Shown here: positions 50,836 through 59,692 of the stretch, in pieces
Layout of the letters: each line of letters begins with the position of its first letter
Numbering within the stretch: the stretch's first letter is position 1
Assembly: GCF_000720325.1 (NCBI RefSeq)
Contig: NZ_JOJM01000033.1
Span: forward strand, 80,801-144,800
Reading direction: 5' to 3'
Origin: Streptomyces sp. NRRL B-1347
GTDB taxonomy: Bacteria > Actinomycetota > Actinomycetes > Streptomycetales > Streptomycetaceae
Length of the DNA: 64,000 nucleotides
Program-made: the position numbers and the translations under genes
The notes under the pieces: model-generated
What the model was told of the DNA's origin: nothing
What the model saw: the letters and a program-made list of their open reading frames with translations, nothing else
Database searches by the model: none

Positions 50836-50909
50836 CGTTATCGTTCCGTAATCAAAAGGGCCCAAGTGACGCCCGGAAAGGGGCAGTTGGACCCGATTGG
50901 GCCGAGGGC

Positions 50910-51698
50910 TCAGCCGAGGTGCGTCGTGAACGAGAAGCGGTCTCCCCGGTACAGGGTCCGCACCCGCTCCAGCGGACCGCCCTCCGTGTCCCGCGACGCG
51001 CGGTGCAGGAGCAGCATCGGAAGCGCGGGCGGCGTCCCGATGAGCAGCGCCTCGCGCGGCGTCGCGAGCACCGTCTCGATGCGCTCGTCGGCGTCCCCGA
51101 ACACGATGCCGAGCCGGTCGCGCAGATACGCGTAGAAGGACGAGTCGGGGTCGAAGTCCTCATCGAGCCGCGGCACCCGCGCCACCGCGACGTACGTGCT
51201 CTCCAGGCCCACCCGCTCGTCGTCGGCGAGCAGGACGCGCTCCATGTGCCAGACCGGCTCGTCCGGCGCGGCCCCGATGTCGGCGGCCAGGGCGGCCGGG
51301 CAGGGGAAGCGGTCCAGGGAGATGAGGTTGCGGCCCGGGGTGCGGCCCTGTCTGCGCACGCCCTCGGTGTAGCTGGCGAGGGACAGCGGCTGCTCCAGCT
51401 TGGGCCCCGCGACGACGGTGCCGCGCCCCTGCCTGCGCAGCCTGCCCTCCAGCAGCAGCTCGCGCAGCGCCTGCCGCACGGTCTCGCGCGCCACCTCGTA
51501 CCGCTCGGCGAGGTCCCGCTCGGTGGGCAGCGCCCGGCCCACGCCCAACTCCTCGATCAGCTCCGCGATCCGGGCCTTGACCGCGTAGTACTTCGGGATG
51601 CGCCCGTGCTCGGGGATGCCGGAGCGGATGGGTGCGCCGGGCAGTTGGCCGCGCAGGTGCGCGGGCGGGGCGGCGATGGGGTTGTCCTGGTGGTCCAC
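50910..51698 (-). CDS. GntR regulator, HutC/UTRA subfamily
   Basis: About 262 residues from GTG 51698; no start has a good ribosome site, and ATG 51764 is also open. Winged helix: KYYAVKARIAELIEEL, ALPTERDLAERYEVARETVRQAL, LRRQGRGTVV. The UTRA ligand domain follows (LASYTEGVRRQGRTPG, VWHMERVLLADDERVGLESTYV). PhnF-type regulators of phosphonate uptake have the same architecture. It is immediately upstream of the aminophosphonate genes and the likely controller. Confidence 0.82.
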   Translation of the reverse strand: MDHQDNPIAAPPAHLRGQLPGAPIRSGIPEHGRIPKYYAVKARIAELIEELGVGRALPTERDLAERYEVARETVRQALRELLLEGRLRRQGRGTVVAGPKLEQPLSLASYTEGVRRQGRTPGRNLISLDRFPCPAALAADIGAAPDEPVWHMERVLLADDERVGLESTYVAVARVPRLDEDFDPDSSFYAYLRDRLGIVFGDADERIETVLATPREALLIGTPPALPMLLLHRASRDTEGGPLERVRTLYRGDRFSFTTHLG

Positions 51699-51790
51699 GG
51701 GGGGATCGTCGCACGCGGCCGTGCGGCCAGGCATGACGGCCGGGGCTTGGCCCCGGTGCCCCAAGGGCTCCGCCGGGGTTGCCGTGATGG

Positions 51791-51855
51791 GCCGTTCGCC
51801 GTCTGCGGGTTCGTCGTGGCTGGGCGCGCAGTTCCCCGCGCCCCTTCAGGGCGCT
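51791..51855. repeat. dispersed intergenic repeat, copy C
   Basis: GCCGTTCGCCGTCTGCGGGT, then TCGTCGTGGCTGGGCGCGCA, GTTCCCCGCGCCCC and a short hairpin. Same family as copies A, B and D. Lies downstream of the LARTG surface protein gene. Confidence 0.7.
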
Positions 51856-51907
51856 GCCCCGAACGCCCCCGCCGCCGGGCAGGGCGGGCCCCGGGCCTGC
51901 GCCCGGT

Positions 51908-52627
51908 TCAGCGGTCTCTGGTCGGGAGGCGGCGGGATGCCGCTACCAGGGCCGTGCCGGTGAGGAGGAGGGTGGCCGCGGTGGCTCCGAGGCCGAGGAG
52001 GGCGCTCGGGCCGGTCCTCGCGAGTTCGCCGGGCGACGGCCAGGAGCCGCCGTCGCCGACGACGGCGAACGGGTACTCGTCGGACTCCCCCACCCAGTCG
52101 CCGTCCTCGCCCTTGCGCTGGACGACGGCGGCGCTCGCCACCACGCGGTCGGACACGGCGCCGGAGGTGAACGCGAGCCGCAGCGGCACGCTCACCGGCT
52201 CGCCGGGCCGCGCGGTGAACCCGCCCGCCCCGTCGTCGAGGACCCCGACGTTCTCCCCGCGCCCGGCCCCCTCGAACGCGACCGCCCGCCAGCGGCCCCC
52301 GGCCCGGAACTCCAGCTGCGCCTGCCCGGGCCGCAGCTCGCCCTTCCGGTCGACGAGTACGACGACGGGGTGGATGTGCTCGCAGACGCCGCCGGTGGTG
52401 TTCACAAGCCGGAGCGACCAGCGGCCGTAGCCGCCGCCCGCGTAGTAGACGGCGGGCCCCTTGCGGACGCGGGCCCGGACGGGGAAGTCGGCGGATGCGG
52501 GGGCGGCGCAGGCGCCGCGGTGCCCGGAGTACGGGGCCGCTTCGGCCGCGGCGGCCCCGGCCACGGCGGGCACCAGGGTGGCGGCCACGGCGGTGACGCC
52601 TGCGGCCAGGCGGCAGCGGAGTCGCAT
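51908..52627 (-). CDS. sortase-anchored surface protein (LARTG signal)
   Basis: A 239-residue exported protein: signal peptide (about 1-31), a beta-sandwich domain with two cysteines (GACAAP, GGVCEH), then the sorting signal LARTG (202-206), a membrane segment and the tail RRLPTRDR. LAxTG is the signal of class E sortases of Streptomyces, so it should be linked to the cell wall. ATG 52627 is close to GGACCTTTG rather than a good ribosome site. It lies next to the ROK regulator gene but with no evident link. Confidence 0.83.
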   Translation of the reverse strand: MRLRCRLAAGVTAVAATLVPAVAGAAAAEAAPYSGHRGACAAPASADFPVRARVRKGPAVYYAGGGYGRWSLRLVNTTGGVCEHIHPVVVLVDRKGELRPGQAQLEFRAGGRWRAVAFEGAGRGENVGVLDDGAGGFTARPGEPVSVPLRLAFTSGAVSDRVVASAAVVQRKGEDGDWVGESDEYPFAVVGDGGSWPSPGELARTGPSALLGLGATAATLLLTGTALVAASRRLPTRDR

Positions 52628-52681
52628 GCGGGACCTTTGCTGAGCGCGGGCGGGGCGCGTCGAACTCGCGCCGGGACGTGC

Positions 52682-52708
52682 CCTGTTGCCCCGCCGGGAG
52701 GCAACAGG
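52682..52708 (-). terminator. stem-loop after the ROK gene
   Basis: CCTGTTGCC, 9-base loop, GGCAACAGG: a perfect 9-bp stem, 116 bases beyond the ROK stop. It also contains GTTGCC and GGCAAC, the half-sites of the 54020-54046 palindrome but in opposite order. Confidence 0.5.
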
Positions 52709-52823
52709 CCGTGGCCGACCCTGCCACGGACGCGCGACCGCGCCCCGCCGTCGCCACTCCTTGCGGCCGGTCGCCCGCCGAATTCCCCTCGAACAGCCGA
52801 TCAGACCGCGCGCAAGCCGCGCG

Positions 52824-53996
52824 TCAGCCGGTCCCGCGGGCGGGCAGCGCCGCGTCCGCGCGGCCGAACAGCGGGGCCAGCACCAACTGCGCGGCCCCCT
52901 CCGCGACTCCGCGCTCACCGCCCGGCGCGATCCCCACGCCGACGCGATCGCGCGCGCCCTCGCGCCGGGAGCGCGCGGCCACGACGTCCCCGACCCCCCG
53001 CACGAACAGGTCCGCGGCGGCCGCCACGGTCCGCCCGCCGAGCAGCACGAGGTCGATGTCGAGGAGCGAGACCAGGTTGCCCGCGCCGGTGCCGAGCAGC
53101 CGGGCCGCCCCTTCGAGGTCGCCGCGCGCGACGGCCGCGAGGCACAGCGCCTCCAGACACCCCCGGTCGCCGCACTCGCACACGGGCCCGTCGAGCAGCA
53201 CCACCTGGTGCCCGAACTCCCCCGCCCCGGTGCGCGGCCCCCGGTACAGGCCGCCCCCGAGCACGAGACCCGCGCCGAGCCCCGTCCCCAGATGCAGATA
53301 CGCGAACGACTCCGCGTCCCCGGCAAGGGCGATCCCGAGCGCCGCCGCGTTCGTGTCCTTGTCCACCACCACCGGCAACCCGAGCCGCGCCCCCAACGCG
53401 TCCCGCAAGGGATACCCGTCCCACCCGGGAAACCCGGTGACGCGATGCAGCACACCGCGCGTGTGATCGAGGGGGCCCGGCAGGGCAACCCCCACGCCCA
53501 GCACGCCGGACGGCTCTCGCCCTGTGGGCAGCACCGCACCACCGCCTCCGGCGGAAGCCGCCCCCACCAGCTCCCCGGCCACCCGGGCCACCGCACCCAC
53601 GACGGCGTCGGCCCCCGCCGAGAAGTCCACCCCCACCCGCCGCTCGGCCACCACGACCCCCGCCAGATCCACGAGGACGGCCACCAGCGCGTCCCGCTCC
53701 AGATGCACCCCCACCGCACCCCCCGCTTCCGGCACGAGCCGCAGCACCGTCGCCGGCTTCCCCCCGGTGGAGGCCCGCCGTCCCGCGTCCGCGACGAGCC
53801 CCTCCCCCCGAAGCCGCGCGACGATCTTGCTGACGGCCTGCGGCGTGAGCCCCGCCCCCGCCGCGAGCTCCAGGCGGCTGACCCCCTCGCCCCCCGCGGC
53901 ACGCAGCAGTTCGAGCACGACCGCCGCGTTGTGCCCGCGCAGCGCCCGCTGATTCGCCCCCGTCGGACCGGTCGTACCGGAGTCAGCCCTGTTCAC
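52824..53996 (-). CDS. ROK-family transcriptional regulator
   Basis: A 390-residue regulator from GTG 53996. The N-terminal winged helix (VLELLRAAGGEGVSRLELAA, GLTPQAVSKIVARLRGEG) is followed by a ROK sugar-kinase-like domain with the zinc motif CECGDRGCLEA and DTNAAALG. Regulators of this type respond to a sugar. A perfect 27-bp palindrome lies in the 56-base gap to the divergent oxidoreductase gene, and GACAAT six bases before the GTG suggests a leaderless transcript, so autoregulation is likely. Confidence 0.87.
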   Translation of the reverse strand: MNRADSGTTGPTGANQRALRGHNAAVVLELLRAAGGEGVSRLELAAGAGLTPQAVSKIVARLRGEGLVADAGRRASTGGKPATVLRLVPEAGGAVGVHLERDALVAVLVDLAGVVVAERRVGVDFSAGADAVVGAVARVAGELVGAASAGGGGAVLPTGREPSGVLGVGVALPGPLDHTRGVLHRVTGFPGWDGYPLRDALGARLGLPVVVDKDTNAAALGIALAGDAESFAYLHLGTGLGAGLVLGGGLYRGPRTGAGEFGHQVVLLDGPVCECGDRGCLEALCLAAVARGDLEGAARLLGTGAGNLVSLLDIDLVLLGGRTVAAAADLFVRGVGDVVAARSRREGARDRVGVGIAPGGERGVAEGAAQLVLAPLFGRADAALPARGTG

Positions 53997-54019
53997 CCCT
54001 CCATTGTCGCCGCCGCTTG

Positions 54020-54046
54020 CACTTTGGCAACAGCGTTGCCAAAGTG
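54020..54046. promoter_or_regulatory. ROK operator: perfect 27-bp palindrome
   Basis: CACTTTGGCAAC-AGC-GTTGCCAAAGTG, 12-bp arms without mismatch. It overlaps TTGCAC (54017-54022) and CAAAGT (54040-54045), which with 17-base spacing form a promoter for the oxidoreductase gene, and covers the -35 area of the ROK gene. Confidence 0.85.
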
Positions 54047-54052
54047 GAGTTC

Positions 54053-55138
54053 ATGACTGAAGGCAAGAACGACCTCCGCGTCGGCCTCATCGGCTACGGC
54101 CTCGCGGGCTCCGTCTTCCACGCCCCGCTGATCGCCGCGACCGACGGCCTCGCGCTCGACACGGTCGTCACGTCGAACCCCGAGCGGCAGGCCGAGGCGA
54201 CCACGGCGTACGGCAGCCGGACGGCCGCGGCCGCGGGCGAGCTTCTGGACCGCGCCGACGAGCTCGACCTCGTCGTGATCGCGTCGCCGAACAAGACGCA
54301 CGTACCGCTCGCGACCGCGGCGCTCAAGGCGGGTCTGCCGGTCGTCGTGGACAAGCCGCTCGCGGGCACGGCCGCCGACGCCCGGGAGCTCGCGGCGCTC
54401 GCCGACGAACGCGGTCTGCTCCTGTCCGTCTTCCAGAACCGCCGCTGGGACAACGACTTCCGTACGCTGCGCAAGCTGCTCGCGGCCGGTGAGCTCGGCG
54501 ACGTCTGGCGCTTCGAGTCCCGCTTCGAGCGCTGGCGCCCGCAGCCCAAGGGCGGCTGGCGCGAGTCCGGCGACCCCGAGGAGATCGGCGGGCTCCTGTA
54601 CGACCTGGGGAGCCACGTCGTCGACCAGGCCCTGGTGCTCTTCGGCCCGGCGGTGCGCGTGTACGCGGAGGCGGACGTCCGGCGCCCGGGCGCGCGGGCC
54701 GACGACGACACCTTCATCGCGATCACGCACGCCGACGGCGTCCGCTCGCACCTGTACGTGAGCGCGACCGCGGCCCAGCTCGGCCCGCGCTTCCGCGTCC
54801 TCGGCTCGACCGCGGGCTATGTGAAGTACGGCCTGGACCCGCAGGAGGCCGCCCTGCGCGAGGGCAGGCGCCCCGGCGGCGAGGACGCCGACGGCCCGTG
54901 GGGCACGGAGCCCGAGTGCATGTGGGGCCGGGTCGGCTCCGGCGAGTCCCCGCTGACCGGCGGCGGCCGCCCCGAGCCCACGCTGCCGGGCGACTACCCC
55001 GCGTACTACGCGGCCGTGACCGCGGCGCTGCGCGGCGAGGGCGACAACCCGGTCACCGCGCACGAGGCGGCCGCGGCCCTGGACGTCCTGGAGGCCGCGC
55101 GCCGCTCGGCCCGCGAGGGCGTGGCGGTGGCGCTGTGA
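54053..55138 (+). CDS. Gfo/Idh/MocA family oxidoreductase
   Basis: A 361-residue NAD(P)-dependent dehydrogenase. ATG 54053 with GGAG upstream. Rossmann part: RVGLIGYGLAGSVFHAPLI, then the EKP-like motif VVDKPLAGT with the catalytic Lys, and GLLYDLGSHVVDQAL (the H..D region of the C-terminal domain). Members oxidise sugars, inositols or their derivatives. Control by the divergent ROK regulator supports a sugar substrate. Its stop overlaps the next gene (GTGA). Confidence 0.87.
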   Translation: MTEGKNDLRVGLIGYGLAGSVFHAPLIAATDGLALDTVVTSNPERQAEATTAYGSRTAAAAGELLDRADELDLVVIASPNKTHVPLATAALKAGLPVVVDKPLAGTAADARELAALADERGLLLSVFQNRRWDNDFRTLRKLLAAGELGDVWRFESRFERWRPQPKGGWRESGDPEEIGGLLYDLGSHVVDQALVLFGPAVRVYAEADVRRPGARADDDTFIAITHADGVRSHLYVSATAAQLGPRFRVLGSTAGYVKYGLDPQEAALREGRRPGGEDADGPWGTEPECMWGRVGSGESPLTGGGRPEPTLPGDYPAYYAAVTAALRGEGDNPVTAHEAAAALDVLEAARRSAREGVAVAL

Positions 55139-55620
55139 CGACCCGGCCCGCCGGACCGACGGCCCCTTCCGTCGAGGAGATCGAGGAGCAGGAGCGCCGC
55201 CTCACGCTGCCCCGCTTCACCCACGAGGACGCCTGGGCGCTCGGCTGCCTCCTGGTGGAGCTCGCGCGCGAGCGCGCGGCGCCCGTCGCGATCGACATCC
55301 GGCGCGGCGGCCAGCAGCTCTTCCACGCGGCGCTGCCCGGCTCCACGCCGGACAACGACGCCTGGATCGACCGCAAGCGCCGCGTCGTCGAGCGGTACGG
55401 CTGCTCCTCGTACCTGGTGGGCAGCCGGTTCCGGGCCAAGGGCACGACGTTCGAGGACTCCTCGCGCCTCGACCCCGACCGGTACGCGGCGCACGGCGGC
55501 GCGTTCCCGATCGGGGTCGCGGGCGTGGGCGTCATCGGCACGGTGACCGTCTCGGGCCTCCCCCAAGTGGCGGATCACGCCCTGGTGGTGGAGGCCCTGG
55601 AGCGGTTCACCGCGTCCTGA
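55135..55620 (+). CDS. UPF0303/HbpS-like (heme-degrading domain) protein
   Basis: A 161-residue protein from GTG 55135 overlapping the oxidoreductase stop, so cotranslated. The sequence VAIDIRRGGQQLFHAALPGSTPDN, DAWIDRKRRVV and GGAFPIGVAGVGVIGTVTVSG is that of the GlcG/HbpS fold, UPF0303 branch. Relatives bind heme or small molecules. In this operon a helper role in sugar-derivative breakdown is possible; no enzyme activity can be inferred. Confidence 0.8.
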   Translation: MTTRPAGPTAPSVEEIEEQERRLTLPRFTHEDAWALGCLLVELARERAAPVAIDIRRGGQQLFHAALPGSTPDNDAWIDRKRRVVERYGCSSYLVGSRFRAKGTTFEDSSRLDPDRYAAHGGAFPIGVAGVGVIGTVTVSGLPQVADHALVVEALERFTAS

Positions 55621-55638
55621 CGCCCGGGTGGGGGTCCG

Positions 55639-57345
55639 TCACTCGAACTCTCCCGCGCGGCGGCGGCGTACCGTCACCACGACCGTGACACCCGCCGCGA
55701 GCAGCGCCGCGGCGATCCCGCCGACAAGCGCGAGCTCCCCGGAGGAGGCACCGGTGTGCGCCATCTCGTCAGGGCTCTTGGTGGGATGCGGGGTCGGATG
55801 CGTGGGCGAGTCCGTCGGGGACGGGGACGGGGACGGGCCGTCACTGTCGGAGGGCGACGGGGACGGCGACGGACCATCGCTGTCCGACGGCGACGGAGAC
55901 GGCGACGGGCCATCGCTGTCCGACGGCGACGGGGACGGCGAGGGACCGTCACTGTCCGACGGGGACGGAGACGGGGACGGACCGTCACTGTCCGACGGGG
56001 ACGGGGACGGCGACGGGCCATCGCTGTCGGACGGAGACGGGGACGGCGAGGGACCGTCACTGTCCGACGGAGACGGAGACGGCGACGGACCGTCACTGTC
56101 CGACGGGGACGGAGACGGCGACGGGCTCTCGCTGTCCGACGGGGACGGAGACGGCGACGGACCGTCACTGTCCGACGGGGACGGAGACGGCGACGGGCTC
56201 TCGCTGTCCGACGGAGACGGAGACGGCGACGGACCGTCACTGTCCGACGGAGACGGAGACGGCGACGGGCTCTCGCTGTCCGACGGGGACGGCGAAGGCG
56301 AAGGCGTCGTGCACGACGGCAGGTCCCCGTTGAACGGGTAGTTGTGGAACTCCTGCCCGCCCCCGGCCCCCGAGGTGTGCGTCAGCGAGCCCACCGTGAA
56401 GAAGCGCCCGTTCATGCCCGGCATCCGCACCGTCGAGGTGCTTCCCGCCGAGCCCACGAGCACGCTGCCCGCGAACTGCGCGGTGCCGTTGAACTGCACC
56501 TCGGTCGCGTCCGGGAAGTTCCACAGGAGCCGCTCGCGCAGCCCGTCGGGGAACCCGCCCACGTACGTGTTGATCTGGCGTGCCGTGCCGTACAGGTTGA
56601 CCAGCACGGTGGCGTCGGCCGGGATGCCCGCGAAGGTGATGCCCTGCTGGCCGCCGTTGGGGCTCGCGAGGTCGAAGTCGACGTCGAAGACCTGGAGGTC
56701 GGACGTGCCGTCGCCGGTGAAGGTGGTCCCGGTGCCGGTGTACGTGGCGGTGCCGGTGGTCGCGCGCTTCTCGCCGTTGTCGTACGCGTAGCACTGGCTG
56801 GCCGCGGTGAGCTGGCCGGGCAGCGCGGCGTACTGGTCGGCGACCCCGGCCTCCTGCACCGCGGGCGGGGCGACCGTGCCGCTGGCCGTACCCTCGTACA
56901 CGACGCGTCCGGAGACGCTGGCCTCCTCGGCGAGCAGCCGCTGGCCCGTGGCGACGGTCAGGTCGCCGCCGGTGGTCAGGAAGTCCGAGCCGTTGGGCGG
57001 CGGCACGCGCGAGCCGACGCCGGCGACGCCCACGTTGTAGATCTGCGAGGCGCCCGCCCGCTTGTTCATGTCGAAGTCGCCGAGCACGACGACCTTGCCC
57101 TCGGCCTCCGCCGCCGCCTCGCGGATGAGCATGTCCTCGCCGACGAAGACGTTGATGTTCGCGTCGCGGCCTGCCACGGGACCGTTGTTGACCTCGGGGT
57201 ACGTACCCGGACAGGCATCGCCCTTACAGGGGCCGAGCCCGCCGGGCAGGGGGTCGGCGACGCCCTGCCCCGCCAGGCCGCCGAGGACGGTGGCCGCCGC
57301 GACCGTGACGGCCACCGCTAGATATGCTGAGCTTTTTCTTCGCAT
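55639..57345 (-). CDS. choice-of-anchor A surface protein with Ser-Asp-Pro repeat stalk
   Basis: About 568 residues from ATG 57345 (ATG 57372 also open). A signal peptide ends at GQGVA; residues about 45-345 form a choice-of-anchor A domain ([43 protein letters not shown]). Then comes a stalk of 13 units of 12 residues ([12 protein letters not shown] or [12 protein letters not shown]), a short [12 protein letters not shown] piece, and a sorting-like end MAHTG (528-532), membrane segment and RRRRAGEFE tail. MAHTG is a variant of the LAxTG signal. Probably a wall-anchored adhesin or structural protein. Confidence 0.83.
   Translation of the reverse strand: MRRKSSAYLAVAVTVAAATVLGGLAGQGVADPLPGGLGPCKGDACPGTYPEVNNGPVAGRDANINVFVGEDMLIREAAAEAEGKVVVLGDFDMNKRAGASQIYNVGVAGVGSRVPPPNGSDFLTTGGDLTVATGQRLLAEEASVSGRVVYEGTASGTVAPPAVQEAGVADQYAALPGQLTAASQCYAYDNGEKRATTGTATYTGTGTTFTGDGTSDLQVFDVDFDLASPNGGQQGITFAGIPADATVLVNLYGTARQINTYVGGFPDGLRERLLWNFPDATEVQFNGTAQFAGSVLVGSAGSTSTVRMPGMNGRFFTVGSLTHTSGAGGGQEFHNYPFNGDLPSCTTPSPSPSPSDSESPSPSPSPSDSDGPSPSPSPSDSESPSPSPSPSDSDGPSPSPSPSDSESPSPSPSPSDSDGPSPSPSPSDSDGPSPSPSPSDSDGPSPSPSPSDSDGPSPSPSPSDSDGPSPSPSPSDSDGPSPSPSPSDSDGPSPSPSPSDSDGPSPSPSPTDSPTHPTPHPTKSPDEMAHTGASSGELALVGGIAAALLAAGVTVVVTVRRRRAGEFE
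55838..56305 (-). repeat. 13 tandem 36-bp units (coding stalk)
   Basis: Thirteen in-register 36-base units inside the surface protein gene, each coding for 12 residues. On the plus strand each unit starts CCGTCACTG, CCATCGCTG (DG type) or CTCTCGCTG (ES type). ES and DG units alternate for the five units nearest the N-terminal domain, then eight DG units follow, implying local duplication. Copy number is likely to vary and to be hard to assemble. Confidence 0.93.
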
Positions 57346-57491
57346 ACCTGGAAATATGCGTATTCCAGACATCCGCTGCGGTAGACACGCTCAGCACGGC
57401 CCCCATTAGGCCGACCAGCGGCGGGCCAAGCGGGGGTGCCGGGGGGCTGCTCACGGCGGGAGGCCCCCCGTCCCGAAGGCCCGCCCCGGCG

Positions 57492-58349
57492 TCAGGCGTC
57501 CTTGAGCTCCTGCCGCTGGCGGCCGAGCCCGTCGATCTCCAGCTCCACCACGTCCCCCGCCCGCAGATAGGGCTTGGGCTCGGGGCGGCCGAGGGCGACC
57601 CCGGCGGGCGTCCCCGTGTTGATCACGTCGCCCGGGTACAGCGTCATGAACCGGCTGACGTAGCGGACCACCTCCGCCACCGGGAAGATCTGCTGGGCCG
57701 TCGTGCCGTCCTGCTTCAGCTCGCCGTTGACCCACAGCCGCAGGGACAGGGCCTGCGGGTCCGGCACCTCGTCCGCCGTCACCAGCCAGGGGCCGAGCGG
57801 ATTGAAGGTCTCGCAGTTCTTGCCCTTGTCCCAGGTCCCGCCGCGCTCGATCTGGAACTCGCGCTCGGACACGTCGTGCGCCACCGCGTAGCCCGCGACG
57901 TGCGCGAGCGCCTCCTCGTACGACTCCAGATAGCGCGCGGTGCGCCCGATGACGATCGCCAGCTCGACCTCCCAGTCCGTCTTCACCGAGCCGCGCGGCA
58001 CGAGCACGGTGTCGTTCGGACCGACCACCGTGTCCGCCGCCTTCAGGAAGACGACGGGCTCGGCGGGCGGCTCGGCGCCCGCCTCGGCGGCGTGGTCGTG
58101 GTAGTTGAGGCCGATGCACACGACCTTGCCGATCCGCGCGAGCGGCGGCCCGATCCGCAGCCCCGCCGCGTCGAGCACGGGCAGGTCACCGGCGTCGGCG
58201 GCGGCCCGCACGCGGGCGAGCGCGGCGGCGTCGGCGAGCAGCGCGCCGTCGATGTCGCCGACGACGCCGGACAGGTCGCGCAGCGTGCCCCCGGCGTCGA
58301 GCAGCGCCGGACGCTCGGCGCCCGCGGTACCGACTCGCAGCAGCTTCAT
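57492..58349 (-). CDS. fumarylacetoacetate hydrolase family protein
   Basis: A 285-residue hydrolase; ATG 58349 with GGGAGACA upstream. The FAH fold shows IGKVVCIGLNYHDHAAE, PVVFLKAADTVVGPND, the metal ligands Glu/Glu/Asp in DWEVELAIVIGR and AHDVSEREFQ, and GDVINTGTPAGVALG. Such enzymes cleave or hydrate acylpyruvates and related diketo acids, often sugar-acid or aromatic breakdown products. Single gene; no neighbour explains its substrate. Confidence 0.88.
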   Translation of the reverse strand: MKLLRVGTAGAERPALLDAGGTLRDLSGVVGDIDGALLADAAALARVRAAADAGDLPVLDAAGLRIGPPLARIGKVVCIGLNYHDHAAEAGAEPPAEPVVFLKAADTVVGPNDTVLVPRGSVKTDWEVELAIVIGRTARYLESYEEALAHVAGYAVAHDVSEREFQIERGGTWDKGKNCETFNPLGPWLVTADEVPDPQALSLRLWVNGELKQDGTTAQQIFPVAEVVRYVSRFMTLYPGDVINTGTPAGVALGRPEPKPYLRAGDVVELEIDGLGRQRQELKDA

Positions 58350-58467
58350 GTCTGTCTCCCTCTGGTCGAGCGTGGCCCGGCCGATGGGGGTGCGGCGCCA
58401 TCGGAGGTTCGGCCGATCCTCCAAGCTCGCTGTCCGGCCCGCAAGACCCCGTTCACGTACTGGACCG

Positions 58468-59232
58468 TCACATGGCCGTGGCCATGGCTCCCGCCGCCCC
58501 CTGCGGCATGTTCCGGTACAGGACGGCCCGCTCCACCGCGCTCCAGGTCGTGCTGGTCACGATGTACAGCGCGGCCGCGAGCGGCACGACCGCCACGGAG
58601 AACAGCGTCATGAAGGACATCAGCGGCATGAACTTGGTCATCGCGGCCATCGCCTGCGCCCCGGGCATCTGCTCGCCGCCCTGGGCCCCGGGCAGCGGCG
58701 CCCCGGCCAGCTGCCGCTTCGTACGCCGGTAGTTGAAGGTGGCGACGGCGGCCACGAGCGCGAAGAGGACCAGGTAGACGAGCCCGGCCCCGCCGAGGAC
58801 GCCGCCGTCGCCGAGCGCGTCGGCCCAGCGCCCGCCGAGCGGCGCCGCGAGCAGCTTGTGGTCGAGGAGCGCGTTGGCCTCGCCGCCGATGTCCGAGTTG
58901 GAGAACAGGTGGTAGAGCAGGAAGAACACGGGCAGCTGGAAGAGGCCCGGCAGACAGCCGGCCAGCGGCGACACGTTCTCCTTGCGGTGCAGTTCGAGGA
59001 CCGCCTTCTGGAGCTTCTCCGGGTTCTTGCCGTGCTTCTTGCGGAGCTCGGCGATCTGCGGGTTGAGCTTGGCGCGCGCCTTCTGGCCGCGCGCGGCGGC
59101 CCGGGACAGCGGGTGGATCAGGAGGCGTACGCAGGCGGTGACCAGGACGATGGCCGCGGCCATGGCGGAGCCGTGGAACAGCGGTTCGAGCAGGTCGGCG
59201 AGGCGCGCGACCAGGTCGGCAATGAAAGACAT
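58468..59232 (-). CDS. YidC/Oxa1 family membrane insertase
   Basis: A 254-residue membrane protein with the YidC core: first segment with Arg in ACVRLLIHPLSR, a charged coiled loop (KARAKLNPQIAELRKKHGKNP), the CLPGLFQLPVFFLLYHLFS segment and two C-terminal segments. It lacks a long basic tail, and the segments between about 130 and 170 are Gly-rich. Streptomyces have more than one YidC; this copy is away from rpmH-rnpA and so is a secondary paralogue. ATG 59232. A small membrane protein gene lies upstream on the same strand. Confidence 0.87.
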   Translation of the reverse strand: MSFIADLVARLADLLEPLFHGSAMAAAIVLVTACVRLLIHPLSRAAARGQKARAKLNPQIAELRKKHGKNPEKLQKAVLELHRKENVSPLAGCLPGLFQLPVFFLLYHLFSNSDIGGEANALLDHKLLAAPLGGRWADALGDGGVLGGAGLVYLVLFALVAAVATFNYRRTKRQLAGAPLPGAQGGEQMPGAQAMAAMTKFMPLMSFMTLFSVAVVPLAAALYIVTSTTWSAVERAVLYRNMPQGAAGAMATAM

Positions 59233-59323
59233 GGGTGAGCCCTCCGGGGGTCTCGTCGTGCCGGGGTGAGGTGCGTCGGCATGACGACCCGCGCGGGGTC
59301 CGGGAGGTGGAGCCGGGGGTTCC

Positions 59324-59647
59324 CTACGCGGCCGTCAGGAGGGGACGGCCGGGCGCTCGCGGGCGCGTGCGGCCCCGGGCGTCGGGGTCGCGCTGCGGCA
59401 GGAAGGCGGTGCGCCGCTCGCGGTCGCGGATGGCGGTGCGCACGCGGGTGCGTGGCACGGCGGGCGCGGAGCGCGCGGCGAGCAGGGAGCACAGGGCGAG
59501 GGCGGAGCCCGCGGCGGCGGTCGCGGCGAACGCGACGGCGCCCACGAGGCTGCCGGTGTCGGCGAGGACGGTCTCGACGAGCAGGACGAACAGCAGGACG
59601 GCGGGCCGCAGGGCCGCGCCCCAGCGCTTGACCAGTTCCTTGATCAA
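59324..59647 (-). CDS. small membrane protein next to yidC paralogue (DUF6412-like)
   Basis: A 107-residue protein with two hydrophobic segments (about 15-30 and 33-58) and an Arg-rich C-terminal half. I believe it matches the DUF6412 family found beside Streptomyces YidC paralogues, but the identification is from memory. It is 91 bases upstream of the insertase gene on the same strand. ATG 59647 follows GGGGGCGG. Confidence 0.6.
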   Translation of the reverse strand: MIKELVKRWGAALRPAVLLFVLLVETVLADTGSLVGAVAFAATAAAGSALALCSLLAARSAPAVPRTRVRTAIRDRERRTAFLPQRDPDARGRTRPRAPGRPLLTAA

Positions 59648-59692
59648 GGCCGCCCCCTCTCCGAACCTCTGTGCGTACGCGTCTGCTGCTGT

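Noticed and set aside
55838..56305. Regular 36-bp repeats considered as a CRISPR array
   Set aside because: The units are directly adjacent without spacers and are coding; no cas genes are present.
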